Positions 21,509 through 30,235 of a DNA stretch of 64,000 nt are shown here, piece after piece. The notes beneath the pieces were generated by a model. The model did no database searches, was not told the DNA's origin, and worked only from the letters and a program-made list of their open reading frames with translations. The stretch comes from Candidatus Saccharibacteria bacterium UBA1050 (GTDB lineage: Bacteria > Patescibacteriota > Saccharimonadia > Saccharimonadales > Saccharimonadaceae). The stretch lies in the NCBI GenBank assembly GCA_002316545.1, contig DCDR01000001.1, forward strand, positions 727,995 to 791,994, written 5' to 3'. Position numbers and translations under genes: made by a program. Each line of letters opens with the position of its first letter. Position 1 is the first letter of the stretch.

Positions 21509-22408
21509 ATGCCGACACATACCAGAATAATGCCCGAAAGCCTGAAAGAATCAATCGCTCATTTTGAGAGCTTAATTATTGATATTGAAAAAGAGATGGA
21601 CGGTGCGAGTGTACCGAAAGGTAATTCTACCCGTTGGCAAATAGCTTCAACATCGCTCTATCTCGCAACGCAACACGCTAGAGCGATATGTATATTGGTG
21701 CAACGCCACGATAATGAAGCCGCTGGACTGCATCTACGAGCATTGTTTGAGGTCTACATTCGGCTGGTGTATATGTTGTCAAAAGCCGATGAGTCACGCT
21801 TACTGGCAGTCCTGTATGCCGACGCCGTAAGCTACGAGCGATACAGTAAAGATGTGAAGAAGGTGAACCTAGATGCGTACGAGTCAACACCGAGTGAGGT
21901 ACAAGACCGCCTGAACCAGTTAAACAATAGGGTTGAAGTGCATATCAAGGACACGAAGCAGCAAGAGAAAGTGTATCGCAAGCAACTAAGGGCAATGGAC
22001 CATACGGAGTTCCTAGACGATAAAAATAAGCTCAAGTCGGGCGATAGCCTAAGTCGGCAACTCTCTATAAAGTATATGTGCAGATGTCTCCAAGATGTTA
22101 ACGGACAGAACTTACTAAAAGAATATGCCTCAATTTACAGCAACTTGTCGATGTACGCTCATACAAGCACTGTGTATTTAGCGAAAATGGTTCACAAACA
22201 GCCAAACGGTAATATCCGAATCGGTACAGTGTCTGGTGAAGAAAATGAAGAAGTCTCCATACGCAATATCGCCACGGCACACCATTACCTAGCGGGAGTT
22301 ATTTTGCAGTGTTTGCGTGAGAGGGGTCTATCGCAGAAGGAGCTAGATGATAGGCTAAACGCTCTAGAAAACACCAAAAGTAAATATGACGAGTTTCTAA
22401 CAATTTAG
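21509..22408 (+). CDS. DUF5677-like protein
   Basis: A 299-residue helical, soluble protein. The segment HDNEAAGLHLRALFEVYIRLVYML followed downstream by SIYSNLSMYAHTS resembles DUF5677/HEPN-like proteins found near defence and mobile genes; this is a pattern match only. It begins eight bases after a perfect TATAAT (21495-21500), so the message is probably leaderless. A second ATG at 21530 is possible. It may be the last gene of the element. Confidence 0.6.
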   Translation: MPTHTRIMPESLKESIAHFESLIIDIEKEMDGASVPKGNSTRWQIASTSLYLATQHARAICILVQRHDNEAAGLHLRALFEVYIRLVYMLSKADESRLLAVLYADAVSYERYSKDVKKVNLDAYESTPSEVQDRLNQLNNRVEVHIKDTKQQEKVYRKQLRAMDHTEFLDDKNKLKSGDSLSRQLSIKYMCRCLQDVNGQNLLKEYASIYSNLSMYAHTSTVYLAKMVHKQPNGNIRIGTVSGEENEEVSIRNIATAHHYLAGVILQCLRERGLSQKELDDRLNALENTKSKYDEFLTI

Positions 22409-22411
22409 TCA

Positions 22412-22646
22412 CTAAACATAGAGGGTTCTTTCAATAGCAGTAATGTATTCATCGGAATAGCCACGACCGCCGTGGTCGGTGCTCGGCATACGCAACTTTA
22501 GCTCGAAAGGCAATTGTGTTGGAACTTTAATATGCCGATAGACAGACTCATTTGTATCTATTGTAACAGAGGCGAATATTTTGTGCGAATATCTTTTGCC
22601 ACAAGAGATAATGTGGTACCATAAGCGTAAACGAAAGTTCGTAAAT
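22412..22646 (-). pseudogene. Open minus-strand remnant without a start codon
   Basis: Between the element cargo and the TPR gene, a minus-strand frame stays open for nearly 80 codons and ends in TAG at 22412-22414. It has no ATG, GTG or TTG near its 5' end, where a TAG in frame closes it. Its translation (for example VPTQLPFELKLRMPSTDHGG) reads like real protein. It may be the severed C-terminus of a gene cut by the insertion. The family is unknown. Confidence 0.35.
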
Positions 22647-22651
22647 ATAAT

Positions 22652-23140
22652 ATGGCGCTAGCAGATATAAATAAAAAGATTTTGATACCACTAGTATTTG
22701 TCGTGCTTGTTTTGATTGGCGTAGCTATGTGGACATGGACCTATTATCAAGCAGTCGGTTCAAATACAGCCGATACGAATGACGCTTCAGCCACAAGCGC
22801 ACAAAAAGAAGAGAAGTCACTAAAAGCCAAGCTAGATACTGCTTCTTCGAGCAAAGATAAGGCAAAGGCCTATAGCGATCTTTCGAATTTTTATGCTAAT
22901 CAGCCTGAGGCTGGCGACGAGTCGGTATCCTACGCGAAAAAAGCAGTAGAGCAAGAGCCGACTGCTGATACGTATGCTCAACTAGCGTTCGCAGCTGAGC
23001 AGGCAGGCGATGTCGAGCAGGCAATTGAAGCTTACGAAAAGGCTGCTTCGATGAGTGAAAAGACTGCACTCGATGATGGCCGGAGCGACTACTCGTACTA
23101 TATGATGCAGGCACGTTTGCTTAGGGAGTCACAAGAATGA
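22652..23140 (+). CDS. Membrane-anchored TPR protein
   Basis: A 162-residue protein with an N-terminal helix (about 10-30), an Ala/Lys-rich linker, and two TPR-like repeats (AYSDLSNFYANQPEAGDESVSYAKKA, then YAQLAFAAEQAGDVEQAIEAYEKA). It overlaps the large secreted protein gene by four bases and stands directly upstream of the pilus operon. A role as a pilot or assembly partner for that secreted protein or for the pilus is plausible. An upstream TTGCCA-N16-TACCAT may be the promoter. Confidence 0.7.
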   Translation: MALADINKKILIPLVFVVLVLIGVAMWTWTYYQAVGSNTADTNDASATSAQKEEKSLKAKLDTASSSKDKAKAYSDLSNFYANQPEAGDESVSYAKKAVEQEPTADTYAQLAFAAEQAGDVEQAIEAYEKAASMSEKTALDDGRSDYSYYMMQARLLRESQE

Positions 23141-25704
23141 CACATGCACTAAAACGATACGTAACACTACCACTATTAGCATTGTTGATGGCGTTACCTT
23201 TATCGTTTTACGAAGCACAACCAGCCGCGGCTTTATCAGGAACGGGCTACTTCACGGGTAGAACTGGTAGTTGGTTCTCTGGCTACGGAGGAGACGTGCT
23301 TTCAGGTCGACCTGGTCGTAACGCGTTGCAACCTTCTAACTATGCAAGTAAAAACGCATTTATCAATTTTATTCGTAATCAGCTTGGCGGCGGTGGCAAA
23401 GACCGTGTGGGTGCAGCGTTTATCGTGAACTTAATGCTTGATGCTGATGCACCAGGTGGTTGGGCAAAAGATCGTTCACCAAGTGCGGCGATGGTAAATG
23501 ATTGGGAGGCACGATTGCGTGATAGCAGTGTAACCATGAGCGTTGTTAATGGTGACCCAAATGCGTATGGTCGAATTTCGTTTTATGACCCAGGTATCAA
23601 TGACGACTTCTTCACTAGTTATAACTCTGGCTCGCGTGCGTTGCTGCGATTCCATCAAGGTGGAAGAGTCGTCGCGGTGGTTGAGATACCGTGTGGAAAC
23701 CCAGTTGGTGGGCTAGCCGGTCTTGACCCGCTTCCTTTCAGAAATGATCCCGAATCAACCGTAACAGCGACCGCTACTCCAGGACAAACCGTGACCTTTA
23801 GACACAGGGTAACAAACATTGGTGCGGGTAACATGGAACGTCGGCTTAATGCCTATGCAGAGTGGAATGGTGGCGTGAAAGCTGGTGATGGCGTGCGACG
23901 AAATTGTGATGTAGCAGGTGGTCTTAATGCTGGCCAAACAGATAACGGCTGTAACAACGACTATACAATACCTGCAGGCGCGACCGTAGGGAGTGACTAC
24001 TGTCAGCGTCTAGTGGTCTCACCACATTCAACGAATGATTCCGGCAGTATTGCCAGTACGCGTGCTTGTGTGCGGGTAGTCGGAGCGTGGGATGTAACGC
24101 CTACTTCGACTCGTAACTCGTCGGCGGTTGGTAGCGCTGGAGCGGCATATTCCATTACGCACCGTATACGTAATAACGGTCCGAATAATGTCAACCAAGC
24201 AGGTAGAGGCTTTATAGAAGTTCGTGTAGAAGAGCGGCTTCGTACTTTTGCCGGCGATACGACTGGTTGGTCAACGCTTTCAAATGAAGCGAATATTAAC
24301 TCACTCGCTAATGGTGCGATTGTTACCTATGCAAAATCAGGCAATCTACCAGCTGCTTTCGATGCCGACGATCAATACTGCCAGAGAATTGTTGCAACAT
24401 ACGGCACAAGCAACAACGCGGTGCGCACGTCTAACCCTCCTGCATGTATCGCTGGAAGCGTAAATTACGAGCTGACGCCTGAAGTTACCGTTAATCCGAG
24501 CATTGGCATTGAAGCAGGTGCGAACGTAACAGCTACGCCATCGGTTAATAATGCAGGTTCAATTGCCACCAGCGGTACACAATGGGAGCTGGTGCAGTTT
24601 ATCGTTCCGTCAGGTAGTGCAGTGCCCGGTGAATCAACAGGTGCCGGTGGTGCCTGTGGGTACTACGGTTTCGGTTGCGTATCCAGGGGCGCAGGTACTG
24701 GTTCGTTTGGTCCAGGCAATCCATCCGCCTTTACGTTTGCCTCGGGCGCCGCGTACGGACCGATCAGCTACGCTATACCTGATGACGCGACGGTAGGCAC
24801 AAAGTATTGTTTTGCACTAGCGGTGCAACCGTTTGAGGAAAGTAGTGCTGATTGGCGGTATGGTGAGCCAGCTTGTGTTCGAGTCGGTATCAAGCCAAAG
24901 ATTCAAGTACTTGGCTACGATTTGGTCACCGGAGGCGAAGCGAATACTAGTGTGACGTCACGAGCGGCTGGCCAATATGGCAGTTGGACTGAGTATGGTT
25001 TACGCGTGACGCTGGATGTGAATGGCATGGGTTCAGGTAACTCACTGGCTAATGGAGCAAGTGGGGCGCTTGCCAACTGGAGCACGCTCACATTCGCTAA
25101 CACACCAACGCTGGGTAACTTCGGTGCCTTCGTGCCATTCCCAACGGTTAACACGAGCACTGCCGCAACGTTTGGTGATGGCACCACGTTCCCGAACGGT
25201 ACTTGTGGTAATACTGGCCGTCATATTTGCGTAGTGACAGGCATGGCTGTTATAAACGGTAACATTAGCTACGCGAACGATTACGCGACAATTTCGAACA
25301 TCCCAGAGGTAATTATTATCGCGGATGATATTGTGATAGCTCCAACCGTGACTCGAATCGATGCTTGGTTAATAGCAAAAGACAGCGATCCGACAGACGC
25401 TACGGATAAAGGTAGGATAAGCACGTGTAGCACGGTTCCTAGCTTCACGCCTATGACCACCGCCGCGCTCACTGTTGACCGATACGGATGTGATAACCCG
25501 CTTCGCTTCAATGGGCCAGTTGCCGCGCGAACTATTTACCTCTATCGAACTATGGCTGCATCTGGACCAACCGATAACCCAGCTACACCTGCGGAAGTTT
25601 TCAACTTGCGTGCGATTAACTTCCTGTCAGCCTTCGGTAACCCTACTGGCGGCAACCCTCGAGCGAACACTGATAGAATCACGCAGTTACCACCTCGATT
25701 TTAA
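23137..25704 (+). CDS. Large secreted protein next to the pilus operon, possible adhesin
   Basis: An 855-residue protein with a signal peptide cut near AAA at about residue 32. The mature part is rich in Gly, Asn, Ser and Thr. After about 190 residues of unique sequence there are three or more related beta domains, each with a GxxVTxxxxVxNxG pattern and paired cysteines (DYCQRLVVSP, QYCQRIVATY, KYCFALAVQP). No membrane anchor or sortase signal is seen at the C-terminus, so it must be held by another partner. Its place before pilM suggests a pilus-tip or exported adhesin; that is inference from position. Confidence 0.7.
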   Translation: MTHALKRYVTLPLLALLMALPLSFYEAQPAAALSGTGYFTGRTGSWFSGYGGDVLSGRPGRNALQPSNYASKNAFINFIRNQLGGGGKDRVGAAFIVNLMLDADAPGGWAKDRSPSAAMVNDWEARLRDSSVTMSVVNGDPNAYGRISFYDPGINDDFFTSYNSGSRALLRFHQGGRVVAVVEIPCGNPVGGLAGLDPLPFRNDPESTVTATATPGQTVTFRHRVTNIGAGNMERRLNAYAEWNGGVKAGDGVRRNCDVAGGLNAGQTDNGCNNDYTIPAGATVGSDYCQRLVVSPHSTNDSGSIASTRACVRVVGAWDVTPTSTRNSSAVGSAGAAYSITHRIRNNGPNNVNQAGRGFIEVRVEERLRTFAGDTTGWSTLSNEANINSLANGAIVTYAKSGNLPAAFDADDQYCQRIVATYGTSNNAVRTSNPPACIAGSVNYELTPEVTVNPSIGIEAGANVTATPSVNNAGSIATSGTQWELVQFIVPSGSAVPGESTGAGGACGYYGFGCVSRGAGTGSFGPGNPSAFTFASGAAYGPISYAIPDDATVGTKYCFALAVQPFEESSADWRYGEPACVRVGIKPKIQVLGYDLVTGGEANTSVTSRAAGQYGSWTEYGLRVTLDVNGMGSGNSLANGASGALANWSTLTFANTPTLGNFGAFVPFPTVNTSTAATFGDGTTFPNGTCGNTGRHICVVTGMAVINGNISYANDYATISNIPEVIIIADDIVIAPTVTRIDAWLIAKDSDPTDATDKGRISTCSTVPSFTPMTTAALTVDRYGCDNPLRFNGPVAARTIYLYRTMAASGPTDNPATPAEVFNLRAINFLSAFGNPTGGNPRANTDRITQLPPRF

Positions 25705-25707
25705 CGC

Positions 25708-25736
25708 TTGCTCACCTGATACTGCTTATGTATAAT
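25708..25736 (+). promoter_or_regulatory. Promoter of the pilus operon
   Basis: TTGCTC at 25708-25713, a 17-base spacer, and TATAAT at 25731-25736. The pilM ATG at 25747 lies ten bases after the -10 box, giving at most a very short leader. Confidence 0.7.
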
Positions 25737-25746
25737 GAGGGATAAT

Positions 25747-26793
25747 ATGGCAATACTAAAAAGCGTGGGCGACTTTTTTGCACTAGACATTGGTACCAAT
25801 GCAGTGCGCGTTGTTCAATTGTCTCAAAGTGGTCAAGATACTTGGAACTTGGTTCACTATGGCTACGCACCGGTAGATAACAAAACGACCGCGTCAGACT
25901 CTCCAGAAGCCCGACGTCGCTTAGGTGAGATTATCATGACAGCGATAGGACAAAGTGGTATTAAACTACGTGATGTCGTGATTGGTCTACCGTCTCAGAA
26001 GACATTTACCACGGTGATTGATGTGCCTACGATGAGTGAAGCCGATCTAAAAAGCACGATTAAATATCAGATAGACCAGTACATTCCTATGTCGGTAGAC
26101 GAGGCTAAAGTAGACTGGAAGCCACTTGGCCAATCGTTGCATGATCCAAAGCAACAAGAAGTGTTACTTACGAGCACTGCAAAAAGCTACGCCGAAGATC
26201 GTCTTGAGTTTATTGAGAGCCTTGGGCTAAACGTGATCGCTGCCGAACCAGACCCGATAGCAATGATTCGCTCACTGCTTCCACGTACGATCACCGACGC
26301 ACGTTTAATTGTTGACATGGGTGAACTATCAACCGATATCGCCATTACCTTTGGTGACGCGCCTCGACTCGTACGAACAATACCAGTAGGCTTGAGCTCA
26401 CTACTCAAGGCAATTGTACAGAATTTGAACGTACAAGAAGACCAAGCGCGGCAGTTCGTGCTGAAATTTGGCCTCGCACCAGACCGTTTGGACGGCCAGG
26501 TGCTACACGCACTTGAAAGCACGCTTGATAACTTTACCAGTGAGCTAACGAAATCAGTTAAGTTTTTCCAAACACGCTATGCCAGCACTACTGTTGGTGG
26601 TATTTTGCTTGCAGGCTACGCCAGTAGCATTCCTCGTTTTGGTGAGTATGTTTCTGCCAAAACTGATGTGCGCACCGAGGCGGCCAACCCGTGGCAAAAA
26701 GTACGTGTCTCGCAGGCTGACCAACAACAATTGCTTCCGATTATGCATGAATTCGCCACCGTTGTAGGGCTCGCTCAAAGGAGCGGTTCATGA
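25747..26793 (+). CDS. pilM: Type IV pilus assembly protein PilM
   Basis: A 348-residue actin-like PilM. The opening FFALDIGTNAVRVVQL is the first phosphate-binding motif. LIVDMGELSTDIAI is the second, and GGILLAGYASSIPRF the adenosine motif. PilM lies under the membrane and links the cytoplasmic motor to PilN. The ATG at 25735 lies inside the -10 box, so 25747 is the true start. Its stop overlaps the pilN ATG. Length is near the family norm. Confidence 0.92.
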   Translation: MAILKSVGDFFALDIGTNAVRVVQLSQSGQDTWNLVHYGYAPVDNKTTASDSPEARRRLGEIIMTAIGQSGIKLRDVVIGLPSQKTFTTVIDVPTMSEADLKSTIKYQIDQYIPMSVDEAKVDWKPLGQSLHDPKQQEVLLTSTAKSYAEDRLEFIESLGLNVIAAEPDPIAMIRSLLPRTITDARLIVDMGELSTDIAITFGDAPRLVRTIPVGLSSLLKAIVQNLNVQEDQARQFVLKFGLAPDRLDGQVLHALESTLDNFTSELTKSVKFFQTRYASTTVGGILLAGYASSIPRFGEYVSAKTDVRTEAANPWQKVRVSQADQQQLLPIMHEFATVVGLAQRSGS

Positions 26794-27515
26794 TTGAAGT
26801 AAACCTTATTCCTGACGTAAAGCTCGAGCTGTTGAAAGCGCGTAAAGTACGCACAAACGTTATTTCGCTATCGATACTTATTACTATTGTCACCGCCGGT
26901 GCTGTTGCTTTGTTGGCATTTTATGTATTTGTGGTGCAAACTGTCGCGGGTGCGCTAGCGGATACGGCAATTAAAAACGAATCTGCCAAGCTTAAATCAG
27001 TTGACGATTTAGCGCAAACGTTGACCATCCAAAATCAAATGGACAACATCACTCAAATGCATGACAAGAAAAATTTAACATCGCGTATTTTCGATATACT
27101 CAAGACAATTGTTCCAGAGGGTAAAAACACCGTTGCGATATCCAGCGTGAAGCTTGATACCGAAGAAGGCACTATTACCCTGGAAGCCGAAGCTTCGAAC
27201 GGTTACGAAGCACTCGAAGTGTTCAAGAAAACCATCGCTGAAACTACCTTTAGCTACAGTGAAGGTGGTGACATCCAAAATCCTATCAATATCGCGACAG
27301 AAATTAGCGATGGTCAGCGTCGTTATGCTGAAGATTCAGATGGCAACCGTGTGCTACGCTTTACACTAAGCTTTGCGTACGCAGAAGAGCTATTCCTGCC
27401 AACCTCCGAGCGCGGTCAGATTAATGCGCCCGACAAGCAGAACGCGACAGACTCTGCTACCGGTGTACCAAAGAGCTTATTTACTAACCCTTCAGAAGAC
27501 GGGAGTAACCAATAA
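26790..27515 (+). CDS. pilN: Type IV pilus assembly protein PilN
   Basis: A 241-residue inner-membrane protein. It opens MIEVNLIP, the short cytoplasmic motif that binds PilM, and then has one helix (about 25-48). A coiled-coil and a ferredoxin-like external domain follow. The C-terminal tail is Ser/Asp-rich, longer than usual and probably disordered. It overlaps pilM by four bases and pilO by one. PilN pairs with PilO to carry signals from the motor. Confidence 0.88.
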   Translation: MIEVNLIPDVKLELLKARKVRTNVISLSILITIVTAGAVALLAFYVFVVQTVAGALADTAIKNESAKLKSVDDLAQTLTIQNQMDNITQMHDKKNLTSRIFDILKTIVPEGKNTVAISSVKLDTEEGTITLEAEASNGYEALEVFKKTIAETTFSYSEGGDIQNPINIATEISDGQRRYAEDSDGNRVLRFTLSFAYAEELFLPTSERGQINAPDKQNATDSATGVPKSLFTNPSEDGSNQ

Positions 27516-28210
27516 TGGCCGACAAAGATGTCGCGCTTCGTAAGCGCCAGCAAATTGAAAAAGCCGGCCGAACGATGTTCTTGTGGGTTGCGGCTGCGGC
27601 TGCGGTGGTAGGCATTGCTGCTGTTTTAGCGGTATCACTCTTTCAGCGGCTGGTATTTAATCAAAAAGTACTCAACGCAAAGAACGAGACAATCTCTGTA
27701 CTCCGCGACAACAACGCCGTCGTCAATGACCTAAAAGACAACGTAAGAGTGCTTAACACCAACAGTGCGCTTCTAAATACCGACAGGTCAGAAGGCACGG
27801 AGCCAATTGCGGTCGTGCTTGATGCACTGCCTTCACAGCCAAACTCTTCAGCGCTGGGTGCTTCATTGCAGCAAAAATTGCTCGATGTGGACGGCGTTGT
27901 GATAGAGGCTCTAACGGTTACTCCAATTGCTGGCGTTGAGGATACTATCGACACTGGTGATAACGCTTCGACCGACAGTGATACAGGTGATAACGAAATT
28001 CGCTTCCAGTTTACAGTTTCTACGAAGGCCAATAAGGCAAGTGCACTAAAAGAGGTATTAAAGCGAATCGAGCGATCAATTCGAGCAATCGACATCTACC
28101 AATTATCTGTAGAACAGCAAAACGATTCAATTAGTCTGAGTGTTGAAGGACGCGCCTTCTTTGAGCCTGAAGTGACCGTAGAGCTCAAGAAAGAGAGTAT
28201 AAAGCCATGA
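27515..28210 (+). CDS. pilO: Type IV pilus assembly protein PilO-like
   Basis: A 231-residue protein with a basic cytoplasmic start, one helix (about 20-42), a coiled coil and a C-terminal ferredoxin-like domain (IRFQFTVSTKANKASALKEVLKRIERSIRAI). The layout is that of PilO, partner of PilN. Recognition rests mainly on position and architecture, since PilO proteins diverge strongly. An acidic Asp/Ser-rich loop breaks the external domain at about residues 145-165. Confidence 0.8.
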   Translation: MADKDVALRKRQQIEKAGRTMFLWVAAAAAVVGIAAVLAVSLFQRLVFNQKVLNAKNETISVLRDNNAVVNDLKDNVRVLNTNSALLNTDRSEGTEPIAVVLDALPSQPNSSALGASLQQKLLDVDGVVIEALTVTPIAGVEDTIDTGDNASTDSDTGDNEIRFQFTVSTKANKASALKEVLKRIERSIRAIDIYQLSVEQQNDSISLSVEGRAFFEPEVTVELKKESIKP

Positions 28211-28443
28211 AGAAGACCGACATAGCAATGATTATCCTCATCGCCTCAATTAGCGTTGGTTTGGCGTACGCGACCGTCAGCGCCATCCCTGGTCTTCAGT
28301 TGAGCGATGACCCAGTGCAGGTACCAACTATGGAGCGTTACAGCGCTGACGTAAAAGAGCCAGACCCAGCAATATTTAATGAAGATGCGATTAACCCAAC
28401 TGTTGATGTAACCATTGGCGGACAGTCAACAAGTGATGATTAG
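28207..28443 (+). CDS. Small pilus-operon membrane protein
   Basis: A 78-residue protein with one N-terminal helix (about 6-26) and an acidic external tail. It sits where pilP is found in proteobacterial operons but has no lipoprotein cysteine and no PilP fold; with no secretin gene in the window, PilP would have no partner here. It overlaps pilO by four bases and lies 15 bases before pilB, so it is made with the pilus proteins. Confidence 0.65.
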   Translation: MKKTDIAMIILIASISVGLAYATVSAIPGLQLSDDPVQVPTMERYSADVKEPDPAIFNEDAINPTVDVTIGGQSTSDD

Positions 28444-28457
28444 GGAGGTGAGGTGCG

Positions 28458-30221
28458 ATGGCCTTACTAACCACTGAGATACAAGAAAAACTACTGAGCC
28501 TGCTAGTCGATGAAGGTTTAGTTGAGAAAAGCGTTATTGAGGCATCTCAAGCTGAATCACAGAAGACTAAAGAGCCCATTATTAGCGTACTTACCAAACA
28601 GGGTACGATTGACGATGAGCTACTAACACACGCACTTGCTCAGGTATCGGGCGTTCCGTATGTTAATTTGCGCACTACTTTGATTGATGAAAATATCTTG
28701 AATCTTCTTGCGGCCGACATTGCCGAGCGATTTATGGCCGTACCACTTGCTGAGGTACAAAACCGTCTTGCCGTGGCGATGATTGACGCTAACAACGTTC
28801 AAGCCGTCGACTACTTAGCAAACCTCATACAGCGGCCTATCAAAGTATTTATGGCCTCTGAAGCTGGTGTGAGGCATGTTCTTGATCAATACAAGGCCGA
28901 CCTTTCGACTGTTGACGAAGCAGCCGTACAAACAGAAGAAGATTCAGCTGCTGAGAAAAAAGCAAACATCAAAACGATTGTGCAAGACTCACCAATCAGC
29001 CGTGCATTAAGCACTATCTTAGAGTATGCAGTGAAAACCCGAGCAAGCGATATTCACATAGAACCGTTAGAAAAGGCGCTAAAAATTCGCGTGCGAGTTG
29101 ATGGTGTGCTTCGTGAGGTAATGCAACTGCCAAAATCAATCGAACCTGCTTTGGTAAGTCGTATAAAAATTTTGTCCAACTTGAAGATAGATGAGCACCG
29201 AACACCTCAGGACGGTCAGTTTGCGATTGAGGTATCTGAGAAAGAAGTTGACCTTCGTATCGCCATTAGCCCAGTAGTCTGGGGCGAGCAAGTCGTGATT
29301 CGATTGCTTGATAAATCAGGTAATAGCTTTGATTTGGAAGAAATGGGCTACGCCGGTCGTGCTCTGCGTGCGATTCGAAAAGGCGTGAAAAAGCCAAACG
29401 GTATGATTCTGACATCCGGTCCAACTGGCTCGGGTAAATCCACCAGTCTGTATGCGCTTATTAAGGAAATCAAAGATGACAGCATCAACATCGTGACGCT
29501 TGAAGACCCAGTTGAGTACAAGATGGAAGGTGTGAATCAAATTCAGGTGAATAGTGAAGTGGGGCTTACGTTTGCGAGTGGATTACGCTCTATCTTGCGT
29601 CAAGACCCGAATGTCGTGATGGTGGGTGAGATTCGTGATTCTGAAACCGCTAATTTGGCAGTGCAGGCTGCTCTTACGGGACACTTGGTGTTCAGTACGC
29701 TCCACACTAACTCTGCGGCTGGCGTGTTGCCGCGTCTACTCGACATGGGCATTGAGCCATTTCTTATTGCTAGTACCGTAAATACGATTATTGGTCAGCG
29801 ACTTGTACGGCGCGTTGCACCAAAGCGCGATGCCTATAACTCGACACCGATTGAAACACAGAATATTTTAGCTACCGTTGGCCACTTACTACCAACCACA
29901 AAAGACCAAGTAGCACAATTTTCTGAAGACTTAGGGTATAAAGACTTGCCACTTGCCGGCCAAAACGCTTATACTTTAGTCAAGGGGAAGGATACTCCTC
30001 AAACACCACGGGGTTACTCGGGGCGAGCAGGTTTATATGAGGTAATGGATGTTAGTGAAGAAATCCAAGACCTGATCGTAAAGCGAGCAACAAGTGCAGA
30101 GATTCAGCGTAAAGCTATTGAGCAGGGTATGATTACCATGCGACAAGACGGTTACCTAAAAGCACTTGGTGGATTAACAACAATCGAAGAAGTAAACCGC
30201 GTGGCAGCGGATACAGCCTAA
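28458..30221 (+). CDS. pilB: Type IV pilus extension ATPase PilB
   Basis: A 587-residue GspE/PilB ATPase. An N-terminal GSPII_E domain (to about 150) is followed by the motor domain with ASDIHIEP, the Walker A motif GPTGSGKST, the Asp box TLEDPVEY and the His box STLHTNSA. The four-cysteine zinc motif usual near the C-terminal third of PilB is absent; the stretch reads VAPKRDAYNSTP with no cysteine and is followed by a 50-residue insertion before GRAGLYEVM. It powers pilus extension. GGGAGGTGAGG is its ribosome site. Confidence 0.93.
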   Translation: MALLTTEIQEKLLSLLVDEGLVEKSVIEASQAESQKTKEPIISVLTKQGTIDDELLTHALAQVSGVPYVNLRTTLIDENILNLLAADIAERFMAVPLAEVQNRLAVAMIDANNVQAVDYLANLIQRPIKVFMASEAGVRHVLDQYKADLSTVDEAAVQTEEDSAAEKKANIKTIVQDSPISRALSTILEYAVKTRASDIHIEPLEKALKIRVRVDGVLREVMQLPKSIEPALVSRIKILSNLKIDEHRTPQDGQFAIEVSEKEVDLRIAISPVVWGEQVVIRLLDKSGNSFDLEEMGYAGRALRAIRKGVKKPNGMILTSGPTGSGKSTSLYALIKEIKDDSINIVTLEDPVEYKMEGVNQIQVNSEVGLTFASGLRSILRQDPNVVMVGEIRDSETANLAVQAALTGHLVFSTLHTNSAAGVLPRLLDMGIEPFLIASTVNTIIGQRLVRRVAPKRDAYNSTPIETQNILATVGHLLPTTKDQVAQFSEDLGYKDLPLAGQNAYTLVKGKDTPQTPRGYSGRAGLYEVMDVSEEIQDLIVKRATSAEIQRKAIEQGMITMRQDGYLKALGGLTTIEEVNRVAADTA

Positions 30222-30235
30222 GGAAGAGGTGGGAA

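Larger units (their letters stand above)
11637..22408. mobile_element. Integrated element with a large serine recombinase at the ychF start
   Basis: The left end is defined by the recombinase gene, which runs into the first codons of ychF. Cargo continues through resolvase-like, RepA-like and orphan genes on the minus strand, then small membrane, KTSC, GIY-YIG and DUF5677-like genes on the plus strand. The right end is not fixed: no clear repeat of the left junction was found. I take it to lie between about 20.5 and 22.65 kb, before the pilus locus. No conjugation or capsid genes are seen. Confidence 0.6.

Noticed and set aside
27661..28095. 144-codon minus-strand frame inside pilO
   Set aside because: It is a shadow of a coding region with a serine-rich product and no start signals.
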